Made by a program: the position numbers and the translations under genes | Assembly: GCA_964623055.1 (NCBI GenBank) | Contig: CAZURK010000018.1 | Location: 1-64,000 of the forward strand | Length of the DNA stretch: 64,000 nucleotides | Reading direction: 5' to 3' | From: JADHUC01 sp964623055 | Lineage (GTDB): Bacteria > Planctomycetota > Planctomycetia > Pirellulales > Pirellulaceae | Notes under the pieces: model-generated | What the model saw: only the letters and a program-made list of their open reading frames with translations | Databases searched by the model: none | Told to the model about the DNA's origin: nothing | Shown here: in pieces, positions 44,390 to 53,658 of the stretch | Layout: every line of letters begins with the position of its first letter | How positions within the stretch are numbered: the first letter of the stretch is position 1

Positions 44390-46087
44390 TCAATCGGACT
44401 TGGTCACACGGAGAACTTCCTCGACGGTAGTCTGACCGCGGCATACCTTCCGCCATCCGTCCTGCCGCAGCGTCCTCATTCCCGCGTCCATTGCGGCCTG
44501 CTTTACGAGATTCGTCGGCGCCCGTTCGCTAGCCAGGCGGCGAACCTCGTCGTCGGTCACCAGCAATTCGAAGATCCCCTTCCGCCCACGGTATCCGGTC
44601 CCTCGGCATTGGCGACATCCCACCGCCCGGTAGATCGTTGCGCCGTTGTTCAAACAGGCGTCCAGTGGGAAGTCCTCTGGCACGTCCTCCGATCCCGGGC
44701 GAAACGGTCCACGGCATTCGGGGCACAGCGTCCGCACAAGACGCTGAGCCATGACGCCCTCTACCGTGCTGCACACGAGAAACGGCTCGACGCCCATATC
44801 GACCATGCGCATGAAGGCGCCCGCCGCGTCGTTGGTGTGCAAAGTGCTGAACACCAAATGGCCGGTCAGCGACGCTTGCACTGCGTTTTCGGCTGTTTCC
44901 AGATCGCGGATTTCGCCCACCAACACAACGTCCGGGTCGTGTCGGAGAATGCTACGCAAGCTGGTAGCGAAGGTCAGACCCACTTTCGTATGCACTTGGA
45001 TCTGATTTATGCCGTCCAGGTGGTATTCGATTGGGTCCTCGGTGGTGATGATCTTGGTCTTATCGTCCTTGATTTCATTCAAGGCGCTATACAAAGTGGT
45101 CGTCTTGCCCGAACCGGTCGGCCCTGTGACCAGGACGATGCCGTGGGGATGGCTGATCAACTGGTTGAATTGATCGTACACCTCCTCGTTCATGCCGACC
45201 CCGCGGAGCGAGAAATTCATACTGTCCTTGTCCAGGATCCTCATCACGATCCCTTCGCCGTGCAGCATGGGGATCACGGACATGCGGATATCGATCTCGC
45301 GGCCGGAGACTTTCACCTTGATGCGGCCATCCTGCGGCACCCGTCGCTCGGCAATGTTCAATTTGGCCATGATCTTCAAACGGCTGACGATCGCGGCCTG
45401 AAAGCGGTTTATTTGTGGCGGAGTGGGTTGCTTCTGCAACACGCCGTCGACCCGGTATCGGACTTTCATCCCTTTGGCCTGGGCCTCCAGGTGAATATCG
45501 CTGGCCCGCGCTTCGATCGCTTCGACGAGGATTTCGTTGACCAGCCGGACAACCGATGCCTCCTGAGCGGCCTCGGCCGCTTCGGATTGGTCCCACTCGA
45601 CGTCCTCCAGCATCTCGATCTCGCCATCCCGCTGTTCACGGATGGCGATCAGGTCGTCGACCGTCTCGGCGCCTACGCCCAGGTGTGTCTTGACCAGCCT
45701 GGCCAGTTCGTCCGGCAGCGTTACCACCGGCACGATACTTTTGCCAACGGCCGCACTGATCGAATCCAAGGCGTGGAGATCGAACGGATTAGCCGTAGCC
45801 ACGACCAGCGAATCGTCCTTCCGCCCCACAGGAAACACGCCGTGGCGATGTATGAACTTGATCGGGAAATCCGCCAACTCGCCTCGATCGACGTTGGCTG
45901 TTCCCAAATCAAGAAAGTCCATCCCCAACGCTTGCCCTACAGCTTTCAATACGGCTGCTTCGGAAGGGTATCCCAGATCGGCCGCCAGTTGGTCTAGCCG
46001 TCCTTCTGACTCGAGGGCTTCGCGCGCCATGTCCAACTGGCGCGCGCTAACGGTTGAGGTACGCGAGGTGGTTTGGGCTACGATCAT
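44390..46087 (-). CDS. gspE: GspE/PilB-like secretion ATPase
   Basis: The product has 565 residues. The N-terminal GSPII_E_N domain (about 1-150) is followed by the hexameric ATPase core. It has the Walker A motif GPTGSGKTTTLYSAL, the Asp box ITTEDPIEYHLDGINQIQVH, the Walker B region VVLVGEIRDLETAENAVQAS and the His box HLVFSTLHTNDAAGAFMRM. A CPEC...CRQC zinc element lies near the C-terminus. It powers pseudopilus assembly. It starts with ATG at 46087 without an obvious ribosome binding site and is the first gene of the secretion operon. Confidence 0.93.
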   Translation of the reverse strand: MIVAQTTSRTSTVSARQLDMAREALESEGRLDQLAADLGYPSEAAVLKAVGQALGMDFLDLGTANVDRGELADFPIKFIHRHGVFPVGRKDDSLVVATANPFDLHALDSISAAVGKSIVPVVTLPDELARLVKTHLGVGAETVDDLIAIREQRDGEIEMLEDVEWDQSEAAEAAQEASVVRLVNEILVEAIEARASDIHLEAQAKGMKVRYRVDGVLQKQPTPPQINRFQAAIVSRLKIMAKLNIAERRVPQDGRIKVKVSGREIDIRMSVIPMLHGEGIVMRILDKDSMNFSLRGVGMNEEVYDQFNQLISHPHGIVLVTGPTGSGKTTTLYSALNEIKDDKTKIITTEDPIEYHLDGINQIQVHTKVGLTFATSLRSILRHDPDVVLVGEIRDLETAENAVQASLTGHLVFSTLHTNDAAGAFMRMVDMGVEPFLVCSTVEGVMAQRLVRTLCPECRGPFRPGSEDVPEDFPLDACLNNGATIYRAVGCRQCRGTGYRGRKGIFELLVTDDEVRRLASERAPTNLVKQAAMDAGMRTLRQDGWRKVCRGQTTVEEVLRVTKSD

Positions 46088-46395
46088 CGCAATTGGATGT
46101 CATGCAAAGGGTGAGACCGGCCATACCACCATCGATCCCATGTAGAGATCAACGGTTACAGCATCTTCCTTGATCCGCCGCATTTTCTTGTTGGTTGTTG
46201 GTCACCAACCGGGTCGTCTATCCGTTGGCCGGTGAAATTGTCAGGTAGGCAACTAGGAGGCAGGGCGGCCTAAGGAGGCACAGTTTCCCAAGTCCGCTGT
46301 CTCAATGACGGAGGACCACACTCGTTGTGATCGCCCCTACTCCTTTGGGTTATTGTACTTACCGCTCGGCTGGCGTCAATACGAGCCACACAAGT
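46088..46395. other. Intergenic region upstream of the secretion operon
   Basis: These 308 bases separate the gspE start from the 3' end of the sulfotransferase gene, so the promoter of the secretion operon should lie here. I see a small palindrome GTTGGTCACCAAC at 46197-46209 and two copies of AGGAGGCA near 46254 and 46274. No gene, known riboswitch or terminator was recognised. Confidence 0.4.
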
Positions 46396-47556
46396 TCAGC
46401 TTATATCATCGGTCGGCGGACCGTAACCGTACTTTTGGATGAACAGGTGCCATTGCTGGTTGATTCTCTCGCGTATGTCCGCCGACAGTTGATACTGGTC
46501 ACTTCTGTAGCCCGCTTTCTTGGCCGCGTAATCCTGCAGTTTTGGCAGCACTTTGTCGAAGTCGTCCAACCCGAAATGATCGTAGATCGTGCGCACCTGA
46601 CCGATTGGGTCCTTGGCCAAGTCCTCGTAACGCACCTCGCAGAATCGGGAAGGGTCGATCAGATCACGGGTACTTTCAAACACTTCGTACATGTGCTGGA
46701 AAGTGTCTAGAACGTAATCCTCAAGCCCATCGAATCGCGGTGCTCCAATGTACTGGTCTTCACTGAGTCGAGTCCACGCCTTCACCGTCGAAGGAAACAC
46801 CTCGAAAGGATCTCGAACAATGTGCACGAATCTTGCGTTTGGAAACAACTCCAGCAGAATCTTGATCCTGCAGGTGTGAGGTGGCGATTTAAGGATCACG
46901 CGTTTTGGCTCTACGAGCGTCACGCATTTCAGAAACCGCACGAACGCTTTCTTCCAACGTGCAACCGTACCGGCGGGGACGTCTTCCATGTCAAGATAGC
47001 GTTCGTAACGATGCCGCTCGCCGAAGAAGGCGAACTGCAGGTAAGGCGAGGGGACCCCCATCGTGCACAGTGCGAATTCGTCTTCTTGTGGGTGTTCCCA
47101 AGCTATCTGCATGGCATCCATCGGACGCCTGGGTGGCATCAACAACCGCAGCCACCACGCGATGAGCCGCCTGGACACAAGAAAATGGTTCGGTGCGAAA
47201 CAATGGTACGTGTCAGGGGACGTGTGCTGCGGGTCGAGGACCATCAGTTCGTGCAGCAGCGTGGTGCCCGACCGCCAGTGACCGATGATGAACAATGGAT
47301 CGTGTCGGATCTCGGTGTCCTTAATCCTTCGGCCATAGACGAGCTTCTGGAGCAACGCCATGGAGGAATTGAACACGCTGACAGGAGACAGAAGCAGAAC
47401 CATACTCCAACGCGACGGCGCGGCCATGAAACGGTGACGGGCGAGCAGGCCAAACCACGCCGACATGGTCATGCCCGTCCAAACCCGCGGGTTCCACAAA
47501 CGCATTCTGAAGCCCCCGGCTTCCTTCTGCGATTTTCTCTCTCGCCCTTCGGCCAT
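46396..47556 (-). CDS. Sulfotransferase family protein
   Basis: The product has 386 residues of the Sulfotransfer_3 type. The PAPS 5'-phosphosulfate loop is IIGHWRSGTTLLHELM (about 90-106), and the 3'-phosphate binding motif is HIVRDPFEVFPST. It would transfer sulfate from PAPS to a carbohydrate or other acceptor. A hydrophobic patch near residues 30-65 may bind the membrane. GAGG is about 8 bases before the ATG. It begins 12 bases after the dehydrogenase gene and is probably in the same operon. Confidence 0.87.
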   Translation of the reverse strand: MAEGRERKSQKEAGGFRMRLWNPRVWTGMTMSAWFGLLARHRFMAAPSRWSMVLLLSPVSVFNSSMALLQKLVYGRRIKDTEIRHDPLFIIGHWRSGTTLLHELMVLDPQHTSPDTYHCFAPNHFLVSRRLIAWWLRLLMPPRRPMDAMQIAWEHPQEDEFALCTMGVPSPYLQFAFFGERHRYERYLDMEDVPAGTVARWKKAFVRFLKCVTLVEPKRVILKSPPHTCRIKILLELFPNARFVHIVRDPFEVFPSTVKAWTRLSEDQYIGAPRFDGLEDYVLDTFQHMYEVFESTRDLIDPSRFCEVRYEDLAKDPIGQVRTIYDHFGLDDFDKVLPKLQDYAAKKAGYRSDQYQLSADIRERINQQWHLFIQKYGYGPPTDDIS

Positions 47557-47568
47557 TTCGAATCCTCG

Positions 47569-48927
47569 TCAATCGTCCGTGCGGTAGAATCGTCGTCCCT
47601 TCTCGGCCAAGTCCAACAACAGCGGTGTTGGGCGCATTCTGGCGCCTAAATGCTCCAGTGGGCTAAGCATCGCGACGATCTGAGCAACTCCGACATTGTC
47701 TCCCCAGTATAGTAACCCACCGCGAGATTCAGGGAACCCTAGACCGTAGACCGCGCCCAAGTCCACCAGTCGCGGATCGACGACGGCTCCTTCCTGCAGC
47801 GCTCGCGTCGCCTCCAGCAGCATCGGCAGGAACAGCCGGCTGGCGATCGTCTCGCGAGTATGGGGCTGCTTGGCGTCGACCCAACGCGCGATGATCTGAT
47901 CGACCGCCGGATCGGGAACCGGCTTGGCGCCGGCCGAACGGTCTTCATAGGCGAAGAAGCCGGCTCCTGTCTTGCGTCCCAAACGGCCGGCTTTGACCAT
48001 CGCCACCAGCAACGGCGTGTTCGGCAGAGTGTCCGGATAGGCCCCCGCGAAGACCCAGCCACAGTCCAGTGCCGTATCCAATCCGACCTCGTCCAGCAGA
48101 GCGAAAGGCCCCAACGCCATACCGAACTCGACCGCCGTGCGCTCCACAGTCTCGATCGCTGCGCCTTCCATTAACAGCACCATCGCTTCGGCAGCGTAAG
48201 GCAGCACCAGGCGGTTGATCATGAAACCGGGGCTGTCGCTTACGACCAGCGGGATCTTATGGATAGCATCCGCGTATGCCACCGCCGTGGCAACGGTCGA
48301 TGGGCTGGTGTCCGGTCCGCGCACAATCTCCAGAAGCGGCCGCTGGTGAACCGGACGGAGGAAGTGGACTCCACAGAAACGATCGCGAGCGGTCAGGTTG
48401 GCAGCCAGTTTCACAATAGAAATCGTCGACGTATTGGACGCCAGAACCTTTGTCTCGCCGAGTTTCGATACTAGTTCGGCAATCAGCGGCTGTTTGACGA
48501 ACCGATCCTCTGTGACCGATTCAATGACCAAGTCGCAACCGACGACCATCTCGATGTCCTTGCCTGCCCGGATCAATCGCGCCAAGTCCTTACGCGACTG
48601 TGGATCGGCGCAACTGCCGCCCGCAACCAACACAGCGTCTACCTGTTCCGGCAATCGAACCAGCGCATCTTCAGACAAATCGACAACGGTTACTCGCAGC
48701 CCGCACTGGGCACTGGCGGCCGCGATCGCCGCGCCCATCATCCCGCCCCCGACAATTCCCACCGTTTGGATAGCGTCTATTCCGCCGGACGAGTATTCAG
48801 ACGCATTGTGCTGCCGATTGAATTCGAACAGCGAGCGCACATTGTCACGCGCCCGGGCTATGACGCGTGCGTCGATCGGTGGTTGAAAATGGTCCGACGC
48901 CTCAGCGAGTTCCATTCGCACTGCCAT
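47569..48927 (-). CDS. 3-hydroxyacyl-CoA dehydrogenase
   Basis: The product has 452 residues. Its NAD-binding motif is TVGIVGGGMMGAAIAAASAQ, and the catalytic histidine-glutamate pair is carried by GVHFLRPVHQRPLLEIVRG. The region SDSPGFMINRLVLPYAAEAM and a duplicated C-terminal dimerisation domain complete the fold. It oxidises L-3-hydroxyacyl-CoA in beta-oxidation. There is no enoyl-CoA hydratase domain; the first 50 residues may be a remnant of the linker found in FadB/FadJ fusions. The ribosome binding site is not clear, and the ATG at 48915 is an alternative start. It is upstream of the sulfotransferase gene. Confidence 0.88.
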   Translation of the reverse strand: MAVRMELAEASDHFQPPIDARVIARARDNVRSLFEFNRQHNASEYSSGGIDAIQTVGIVGGGMMGAAIAAASAQCGLRVTVVDLSEDALVRLPEQVDAVLVAGGSCADPQSRKDLARLIRAGKDIEMVVGCDLVIESVTEDRFVKQPLIAELVSKLGETKVLASNTSTISIVKLAANLTARDRFCGVHFLRPVHQRPLLEIVRGPDTSPSTVATAVAYADAIHKIPLVVSDSPGFMINRLVLPYAAEAMVLLMEGAAIETVERTAVEFGMALGPFALLDEVGLDTALDCGWVFAGAYPDTLPNTPLLVAMVKAGRLGRKTGAGFFAYEDRSAGAKPVPDPAVDQIIARWVDAKQPHTRETIASRLFLPMLLEATRALQEGAVVDPRLVDLGAVYGLGFPESRGGLLYWGDNVGVAQIVAMLSPLEHLGARMRPTPLLLDLAEKGRRFYRTDD

Positions 48928-48958
48928 TCATGCAGAAAGAGCGACCGTCTGATTCCGC

Positions 48959-49023
48959 AGTAGCTGAATTCGCAAGAATTCAGGACCATCCGCCATTCTG
49001 AATCTCTTGCGAATTCAGCTACT
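48959..49023. repeat. Paired-hairpin REP-like element, GTAGC family
   Basis: Arms AGTAGCTGAATTCGCAAGA... (48959-48983) and its inverted partner (48998-49023) form an inverted repeat with one extra base. Each arm folds as a hairpin around CGCAAG. It lies within the 316-base interval 48928-49243 between divergent genes. Apart from the element I see nothing there but presumed promoters. Confidence 0.75.
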
Positions 49024-49243
49024 CGCCAGGAAAACTTGCCACACACCGATCCGGAGAGGGAAACAACTGGGCCAAATGATATCTGCCGTACCGTCCGAAG
49101 GCAATGTGACATCCGCAGGAGACAAACGCGATCGCCGAATGCAGCGGTCGGCCAATTTGGGCAGAATCTGGGCGCGCACTATTGACGATGATTAGCACGT
49201 TGCTTTCTTCCGTGTCCAACTCATCTCCTCCGGCGGTTCTGCA

Positions 49244-50230
49244 ATGACTTCAAAGCTAGCGTCGCGAGCGTTGGCCCTGATGTATGTCGGCTTTGTGACT
49301 GGTTGTGCCACCACTGCCACGATGACGCAACTTCAACCCGCTTCGGCCGACGTGTCCGGCGTGCGCCGACTGGCTGTGCTCTACTGCGAGGGGCCGGAGG
49401 ATTCCGGGCCGCTGGCTCACGAAACGATGGTGTCGACGCTGGCCGACAGCGGGTACTTTTGGCTGGTGAATCCGGCAGAAATGGATCGCTTCGCGCCAGC
49501 CCCTTTGTACGACAGCGACGGAAAGGCCAATACGATCGCTGCTATCGAGGCTGCTGGGCGAATGCGTTTGGATGCGATCCTGATCCCACGGGTCCGGTAT
49601 CGTGACGAAGGCGGCTTCGATATGGGCGGCAGCGTCATCCAGATTGGAGATCCCACGGTTACCGCCACAGTTGACTACGAGTTGATCGCTATCCGAACGG
49701 GCCACACGCTCGCCAAGGGGCGAACGACAGCATCCTACAAAGGCGAGTTGACCGACGACCGAACAGGGCCAACATCAAGGACCAGAGTTTTAGCGAAGCT
49801 AGCCCGCGACGCCGCTGTCGAAGCCGCTCGCAAGATCACACCGCATCAAAGGCAACTCGACGTGCAACTGGCCGGGGCGACTTTCGGCAAGGGGGCCGGC
49901 GCCATACGCCAAGGAAACGAATTGGCCCGCCAGGGCGATTGGGCGAAGGCAATGGAGCGTTGGCAAGCCGCGCTCGCAGAGAATCCGGAAAGCGATGCCG
50001 CCATGTACAATCTGGGCGTCGCTTGCGAGGCAAAAAACGACTTTGGCCGCGCCTATCGAATGTACTCGGCCGCCGCCGAACGATCGGACAAAGATTTGTA
50101 TCAACAAGCGCTCGCACGCGTCGAGCGGTCGGGCCAGGAACGTCAGATGGCTTTGGCGCAAATCAACCGTGTTCATCAGCCGCAAGCCAGGCCGGCAATG
50201 GATAACGCACACGCTCGTGCGGGTTGGTAG
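49244..50230 (+). CDS. TPR-containing lipoprotein
   Basis: The product has 328 residues. The signal peptide ends in a lipobox (FVTGC), so the mature protein would be lipid-anchored at a cysteine. The middle region (RRLAVLYCEGPEDSG to ELIAIRTGHTLAKG) resembles the nucleotide-binding-like domain of outer-membrane lipoproteins. The C-terminal 110 residues contain TPR-like helices (GNELARQGDWAKAMERWQAA, MYNLGVACEAKNDFGRAYRM). The role is probably in envelope assembly; it could interact with the TPR modules encoded nearby. No clear ribosome binding site. Confidence 0.7.
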   Translation: MTSKLASRALALMYVGFVTGCATTATMTQLQPASADVSGVRRLAVLYCEGPEDSGPLAHETMVSTLADSGYFWLVNPAEMDRFAPAPLYDSDGKANTIAAIEAAGRMRLDAILIPRVRYRDEGGFDMGGSVIQIGDPTVTATVDYELIAIRTGHTLAKGRTTASYKGELTDDRTGPTSRTRVLAKLARDAAVEAARKITPHQRQLDVQLAGATFGKGAGAIRQGNELARQGDWAKAMERWQAALAENPESDAAMYNLGVACEAKNDFGRAYRMYSAAAERSDKDLYQQALARVERSGQERQMALAQINRVHQPQARPAMDNAHARAGW

Positions 50231-50243
50231 CGCAGGCTTCGAC

Positions 50244-50322
50244 TGGTAGCCGGATTCGCAAGAATTCGGTTGGTTCGGCGTCGAGATGGGCAGCGACCGA
50301 ATTCTTGCGAATCCGGCTACCA
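50244..50322. repeat. Perfect paired-hairpin REP-like element, GTAGC family
   Basis: Arms at 50244-50270 and 50296-50322 are perfect 27-base reverse complements. Each begins TGGTAG and folds as CCGGATTC-GCAA-GAATTCGG. It is the cleanest copy of the family in the window. It lies between the convergent lipoprotein and CRTAC1-like genes, where it may also act as a transcription stop. Confidence 0.85.
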
Positions 50323-50337
50323 CTTGGATAGGCCGCG

Positions 50338-52098
50338 TCACTCACTCGTAACGTCGCGCTCGATGATCGTAACACGCTGATCTGCCTCGACGTTCTCGAT
50401 GACCTGGGTTTCGCCGCCGATCCATGCGACTTCGATGCGGTCAACGCGTGCATGTTCACCGAGCCCGAAATGGAGGCGTGTTCCGGAATGGCTCTGGTAG
50501 CCACGGCCGCTGTGCACCTCGGCCACCTGCGTCCGATCGTCTGATACGACTCGCACATGCGTTCCCACACCGTCACGGTTCGACTTAACGCCACAAAGGC
50601 GAATCTGGATCCAGTGATTCGAGTTCTTCGTGCTGTTTCGCAGTATCGTGGGCGTCTGCCGAGAATTCAGGATCACCACGTCGACGGCGCCGTCGTTGTC
50701 CAGATCATCGTAGCCTGTCCCGCGACTGGCCTGCTGGACAAGCATTCCATCCCCGCTTTGATCGGAAACGTCAACGAAGGTGCCGTCGCCGCTATTCATG
50801 AGCAGCACGTTTTTCGCCTTGTACGACGTTGTATCATCGCGAAGCTCGATATTGTCTTCCGTGTGGCCGCAGGCGATGAAGATATCCCGATCCCCATCGT
50901 TGTCGAAGTCGACCAGCCCGTTTCCCCACGTCACGTGGGACAGGGTCCCTTTGCCGGCGCCGGTCAGGCGAGTCACATCTTCGAAGAAACCATTGGCCAT
51001 GTTCCGATACAGCGTGGCCACTTCGCTCTGATAGGACGTTACGTAGAAATCCAGCCATCCGTCGTTGTCGTAGTCGCCGCTATCGACACCCATACTCGCC
51101 TGAGGCATACCGGCGGCCTCGTACGCCGTCCCGCCCAACACGGCGACTTCCCTGAATTTCCCTGTTCCATCATTCTCGAACAGCAGATTCGCCATGACGT
51201 CGTTCGCGACAAAGACATCTGTGTCGCGGTCGTTATCGTAGTCACAGCAGATCATCCCCATCCCCGTTCCCGCGTGTTGGGCTACGCCCGACTCGACACT
51301 CACGTCCGTAAATGTGCCGTCGCCGTTGTTGCGATACAAGACGTCGAGTTCAGGAGCGAAATCAAGAGGCCCCGGATAGGCCGGCATGCCCTTGATCGTG
51401 TGGGACACATGAGTTTCGTAGGAGAATTGGACGTAGCTGGAAACATAAAGATCCAAGTCGCCGTCGCCTTCGATGTCCAGAAAGCTCGCACCCGCACCGG
51501 CTCTGTGACCGTTTGCCACACCCGTTTCCTGTGTGACGTCGGCAAATGTTCCGTCGCCCTGGTTTTGGTACAGGATATTGGGACCATAGTTGTTCACGTA
51601 CAGGTCCTGATAGCCGTCGTTGTCATAGTCCCCCACCGTGACTCCCAGGCCGAAAGTGGTGTCCCCTACGCCTGCCTCGTCGGTCACGTCTGTGAATTCC
51701 CATCCGCCGTCGTTGCGATACAAGGCGTTTCTGGGAGGGACATCCACCTTGGCTCCCTCCAATGGCGCGCCGTTCAGGAAGTAAATGTCCACGTCGCCGT
51801 CGGCATCGAAATCGAATAACGCTATGCCGGCGCTCATGGCTTCGATGATGTAGCGCCGACCGCTGCTGCCGTCCATGTGCCGGAACGTGACACCGGTTCG
51901 ACTGGTGACGTCCCGAAGATCGACCGGACGTGAGGACGCCTGCGGCGCGTCCACCTTTGCCGGCGGCACATGCTTTGTCGTCGGTGTCTCGGTCCTCGGC
52001 CGCGACAGGCGATGGATCGCCAAACCCGATGCCAGCCCGACGCCGGCGATCAAGCAAGTGATGGTCCCCCATTTCAGCCGATGCGTGAAGTCTGTCAT
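50338..52098 (-). CDS. CRTAC1-type FG-GAP/ASPIC-UnbV protein, copy A
   Basis: The product has 586 residues with one N-terminal transmembrane or signal segment. A seven-bladed FG-GAP/VCBS propeller with repeated calcium-binding loops follows (DFDADGDVDIYF, DYDNDGYQDLYVNN, DFDNDGDRDIFI, DLDNDGAVDVVI). The C-terminal ASPIC/UnbV domain is HSGRGYQSHSGTRLHFGLG. Such proteins are outer-surface or periplasmic and of unknown function; they are often expanded in planctomycetes. The ATG at 52098 overlaps the stop of the TPR gene as ATGA. Copy B at 57482-59209 is a clear paralogue. Confidence 0.87.
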   Translation of the reverse strand: MTDFTHRLKWGTITCLIAGVGLASGLAIHRLSRPRTETPTTKHVPPAKVDAPQASSRPVDLRDVTSRTGVTFRHMDGSSGRRYIIEAMSAGIALFDFDADGDVDIYFLNGAPLEGAKVDVPPRNALYRNDGGWEFTDVTDEAGVGDTTFGLGVTVGDYDNDGYQDLYVNNYGPNILYQNQGDGTFADVTQETGVANGHRAGAGASFLDIEGDGDLDLYVSSYVQFSYETHVSHTIKGMPAYPGPLDFAPELDVLYRNNGDGTFTDVSVESGVAQHAGTGMGMICCDYDNDRDTDVFVANDVMANLLFENDGTGKFREVAVLGGTAYEAAGMPQASMGVDSGDYDNDGWLDFYVTSYQSEVATLYRNMANGFFEDVTRLTGAGKGTLSHVTWGNGLVDFDNDGDRDIFIACGHTEDNIELRDDTTSYKAKNVLLMNSGDGTFVDVSDQSGDGMLVQQASRGTGYDDLDNDGAVDVVILNSRQTPTILRNSTKNSNHWIQIRLCGVKSNRDGVGTHVRVVSDDRTQVAEVHSGRGYQSHSGTRLHFGLGEHARVDRIEVAWIGGETQVIENVEADQRVTIIERDVTSE

Positions 52099-53564
52099 TT
52101 GGCCCCGGGTTGCTGAAGAGACTGGTACTTCTTTCGATACATCGCGTTGCCGGGATCCCGTTCGACCGCCCGCCCAATCGCCTCCAACGCCCCCGCAGTA
52201 TCGCCACCTTTCTCGCGGGCTATGCCAAGGATCCAGAAGTTGACGGCCGTTGGCTCCAGATCGACGGCTTTCTGTCCATGTGCGATCGCTTCTGACGTCT
52301 GGTCCCCGACCTGGATGTACAGCTTTGCCAGCGCGACGTGTCCCCCAGCGTACCGAGGAGCCATTTCGCACGTCTTCTTGTATGCCTTTTCGGCCGCTTC
52401 GAAATCGGCCGATTCCACGTGAATGTGGCCGAGTTCCAAGTGATAGCCCGGGTTCTTCGGCCTGAGCGCGGCCAGTTCAACCAGCATCGCCGCGGCTTGC
52501 CGGGATTTTCCCGTTGCCCGGTAAGTTAGCGCCAAACCCTCTCGGCACAGAACATTGGCAGGATCCAGACCCGCTGCCCTTCTCCAGAGCACCACGGCGT
52601 GTTCAAGGTCTTGCTGCCCGTGGCAAACCTGGGCGGCGGTGGTACAGAAGTCTGCCAGCTTGGTTTGCATCCCCGCCAAATCGTCGTGGTGGCGCCGCTG
52701 GTTCTGGTGGTCCTCTAGGCGGCTTCCTCGCATCTGGTTGAACCGGTCCATGTGCTTCTTCGCCAGTTCATCCTCTCCCAAACGCGCGCAGACGCTTGCC
52801 AGTCCGTAGTGGGCGTTGCCGTTTTCGGGCCGAAATGCAATAGACGCCTCGTAGCACCGTTTGGCCTTTCCATATTCCTTCAGGTGGCGGTAGGCCATCC
52901 CGAGCATCAGCAGGCCGGTCGGAGAACGAGTCGTGATTGCCACGTCTTCTTCCAGGATGGAAATGGCCTTCTCCATCTGCCCCAGATTGATCAGCGCGCT
53001 GGCCAACTGCATCTTGGGTTCGGCGGCGGCCGGCTCGATCCGGTGAGCTTTGCCCAACAAGTCCACCGCCTGTGCATAGTCTCCCTTTTCCGCCGCGAGG
53101 TAACCCAGGCCAAAAAAGGCGTGGATGTACTGGGGATTCAACTCCAGACATTTCCGCCAATACGCCACCGCCTTTTCCGAATCGCCAAGCCACCAGTGGA
53201 CGCGGGCCATGATCTCATAGGCATCGGGGTCTTCCCGAAAATTTGCCATCATCCAATTGGCTAGCTGGCTCGCCTCCTCAATCACTGCACCCGGGGTCGA
53301 TGGGGGCGGAGAACTGGGATCGGGAAGCGAGCCCCCGGACAACGGTTCCGGAAGCTTGGATGACGGTCCGTCCTGATCGCCAACGGTTGCCGTCTTGGCC
53401 TGATCCACATCAAGAAGGTTTTGCCCAGGAGCCTGCCCGGATCGGTCGGCAAGTTTCGAGAAGGGAGGAAGACGCAGACCGTACCATCCGCCAAACGCGG
53501 CGATGGCGCCAAGCACCAGCAGAATCGCGAGATACACTCCCCGACGCGGTGAGGATCGGAGCAC
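52095..53564 (-). CDS. TPR protein, copy A
   Basis: The product has about 489 residues. A transmembrane helix near the N-terminus (YLAILLVLGAIAAFGGWYGL) is followed by a low-complexity linker. At least eight TPR units follow, for example ARVHWWLGDSEKAVAYWRKC, GLGYLAAEKGDYAQAVDLLG and GMAYRHLKEYGKAKRCYEAS. GTG at 53564 is my choice of start; the frame is also open to a TTG at 53594 inside a repeat element. It is coupled to the CRTAC1-like gene by an ATGA overlap. The TPR part may recruit or present the propeller protein. Confidence 0.8.
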   Translation of the reverse strand: MLRSSPRRGVYLAILLVLGAIAAFGGWYGLRLPPFSKLADRSGQAPGQNLLDVDQAKTATVGDQDGPSSKLPEPLSGGSLPDPSSPPPSTPGAVIEEASQLANWMMANFREDPDAYEIMARVHWWLGDSEKAVAYWRKCLELNPQYIHAFFGLGYLAAEKGDYAQAVDLLGKAHRIEPAAAEPKMQLASALINLGQMEKAISILEEDVAITTRSPTGLLMLGMAYRHLKEYGKAKRCYEASIAFRPENGNAHYGLASVCARLGEDELAKKHMDRFNQMRGSRLEDHQNQRRHHDDLAGMQTKLADFCTTAAQVCHGQQDLEHAVVLWRRAAGLDPANVLCREGLALTYRATGKSRQAAAMLVELAALRPKNPGYHLELGHIHVESADFEAAEKAYKKTCEMAPRYAGGHVALAKLYIQVGDQTSEAIAHGQKAVDLEPTAVNFWILGIAREKGGDTAGALEAIGRAVERDPGNAMYRKKYQSLQQPGAK

Positions 53565-53580
53565 GTTGACTTCACTAAAT

Positions 53581-53658
53581 GTAGGCCGGAACAAGTCCGC
53601 GCAGTTCCGGCATGGATGCGGCTAGGTGCCGGAACTGCGCGGACGTGTTACGGCCTAC
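53581..53658. repeat. Paired-hairpin REP-like element, GTAGGCCG family
   Basis: Arms at 53581-53610 and 53629-53658 match over 30 bases with two mismatches. Each begins GTAGGCCG and contains a hairpin GCCGGAAC...GTTCCGG. The left arm reaches into the possible TTG start of the TPR gene. Confidence 0.8.

Noticed and set aside
43898..45997. 699-residue open frame on the plus strand opposite gspE/gspF
   Set aside because: It is antisense to two unmistakable secretion genes and its residues follow the reverse-strand codon pattern; no family motif or ribosome binding site.
48928..49243. CRISPR-like repeat pair around CGCAAGAATTC
   Set aside because: Only two inverted arms are present, not direct repeats with spacers; it fits the paired-hairpin family.
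50557..51819. 420-residue open frame on the plus strand opposite CRTAC1 copy A
   Set aside because: Antisense shadow of the repetitive calcium-loop codons; the real gene lies on the minus strand.
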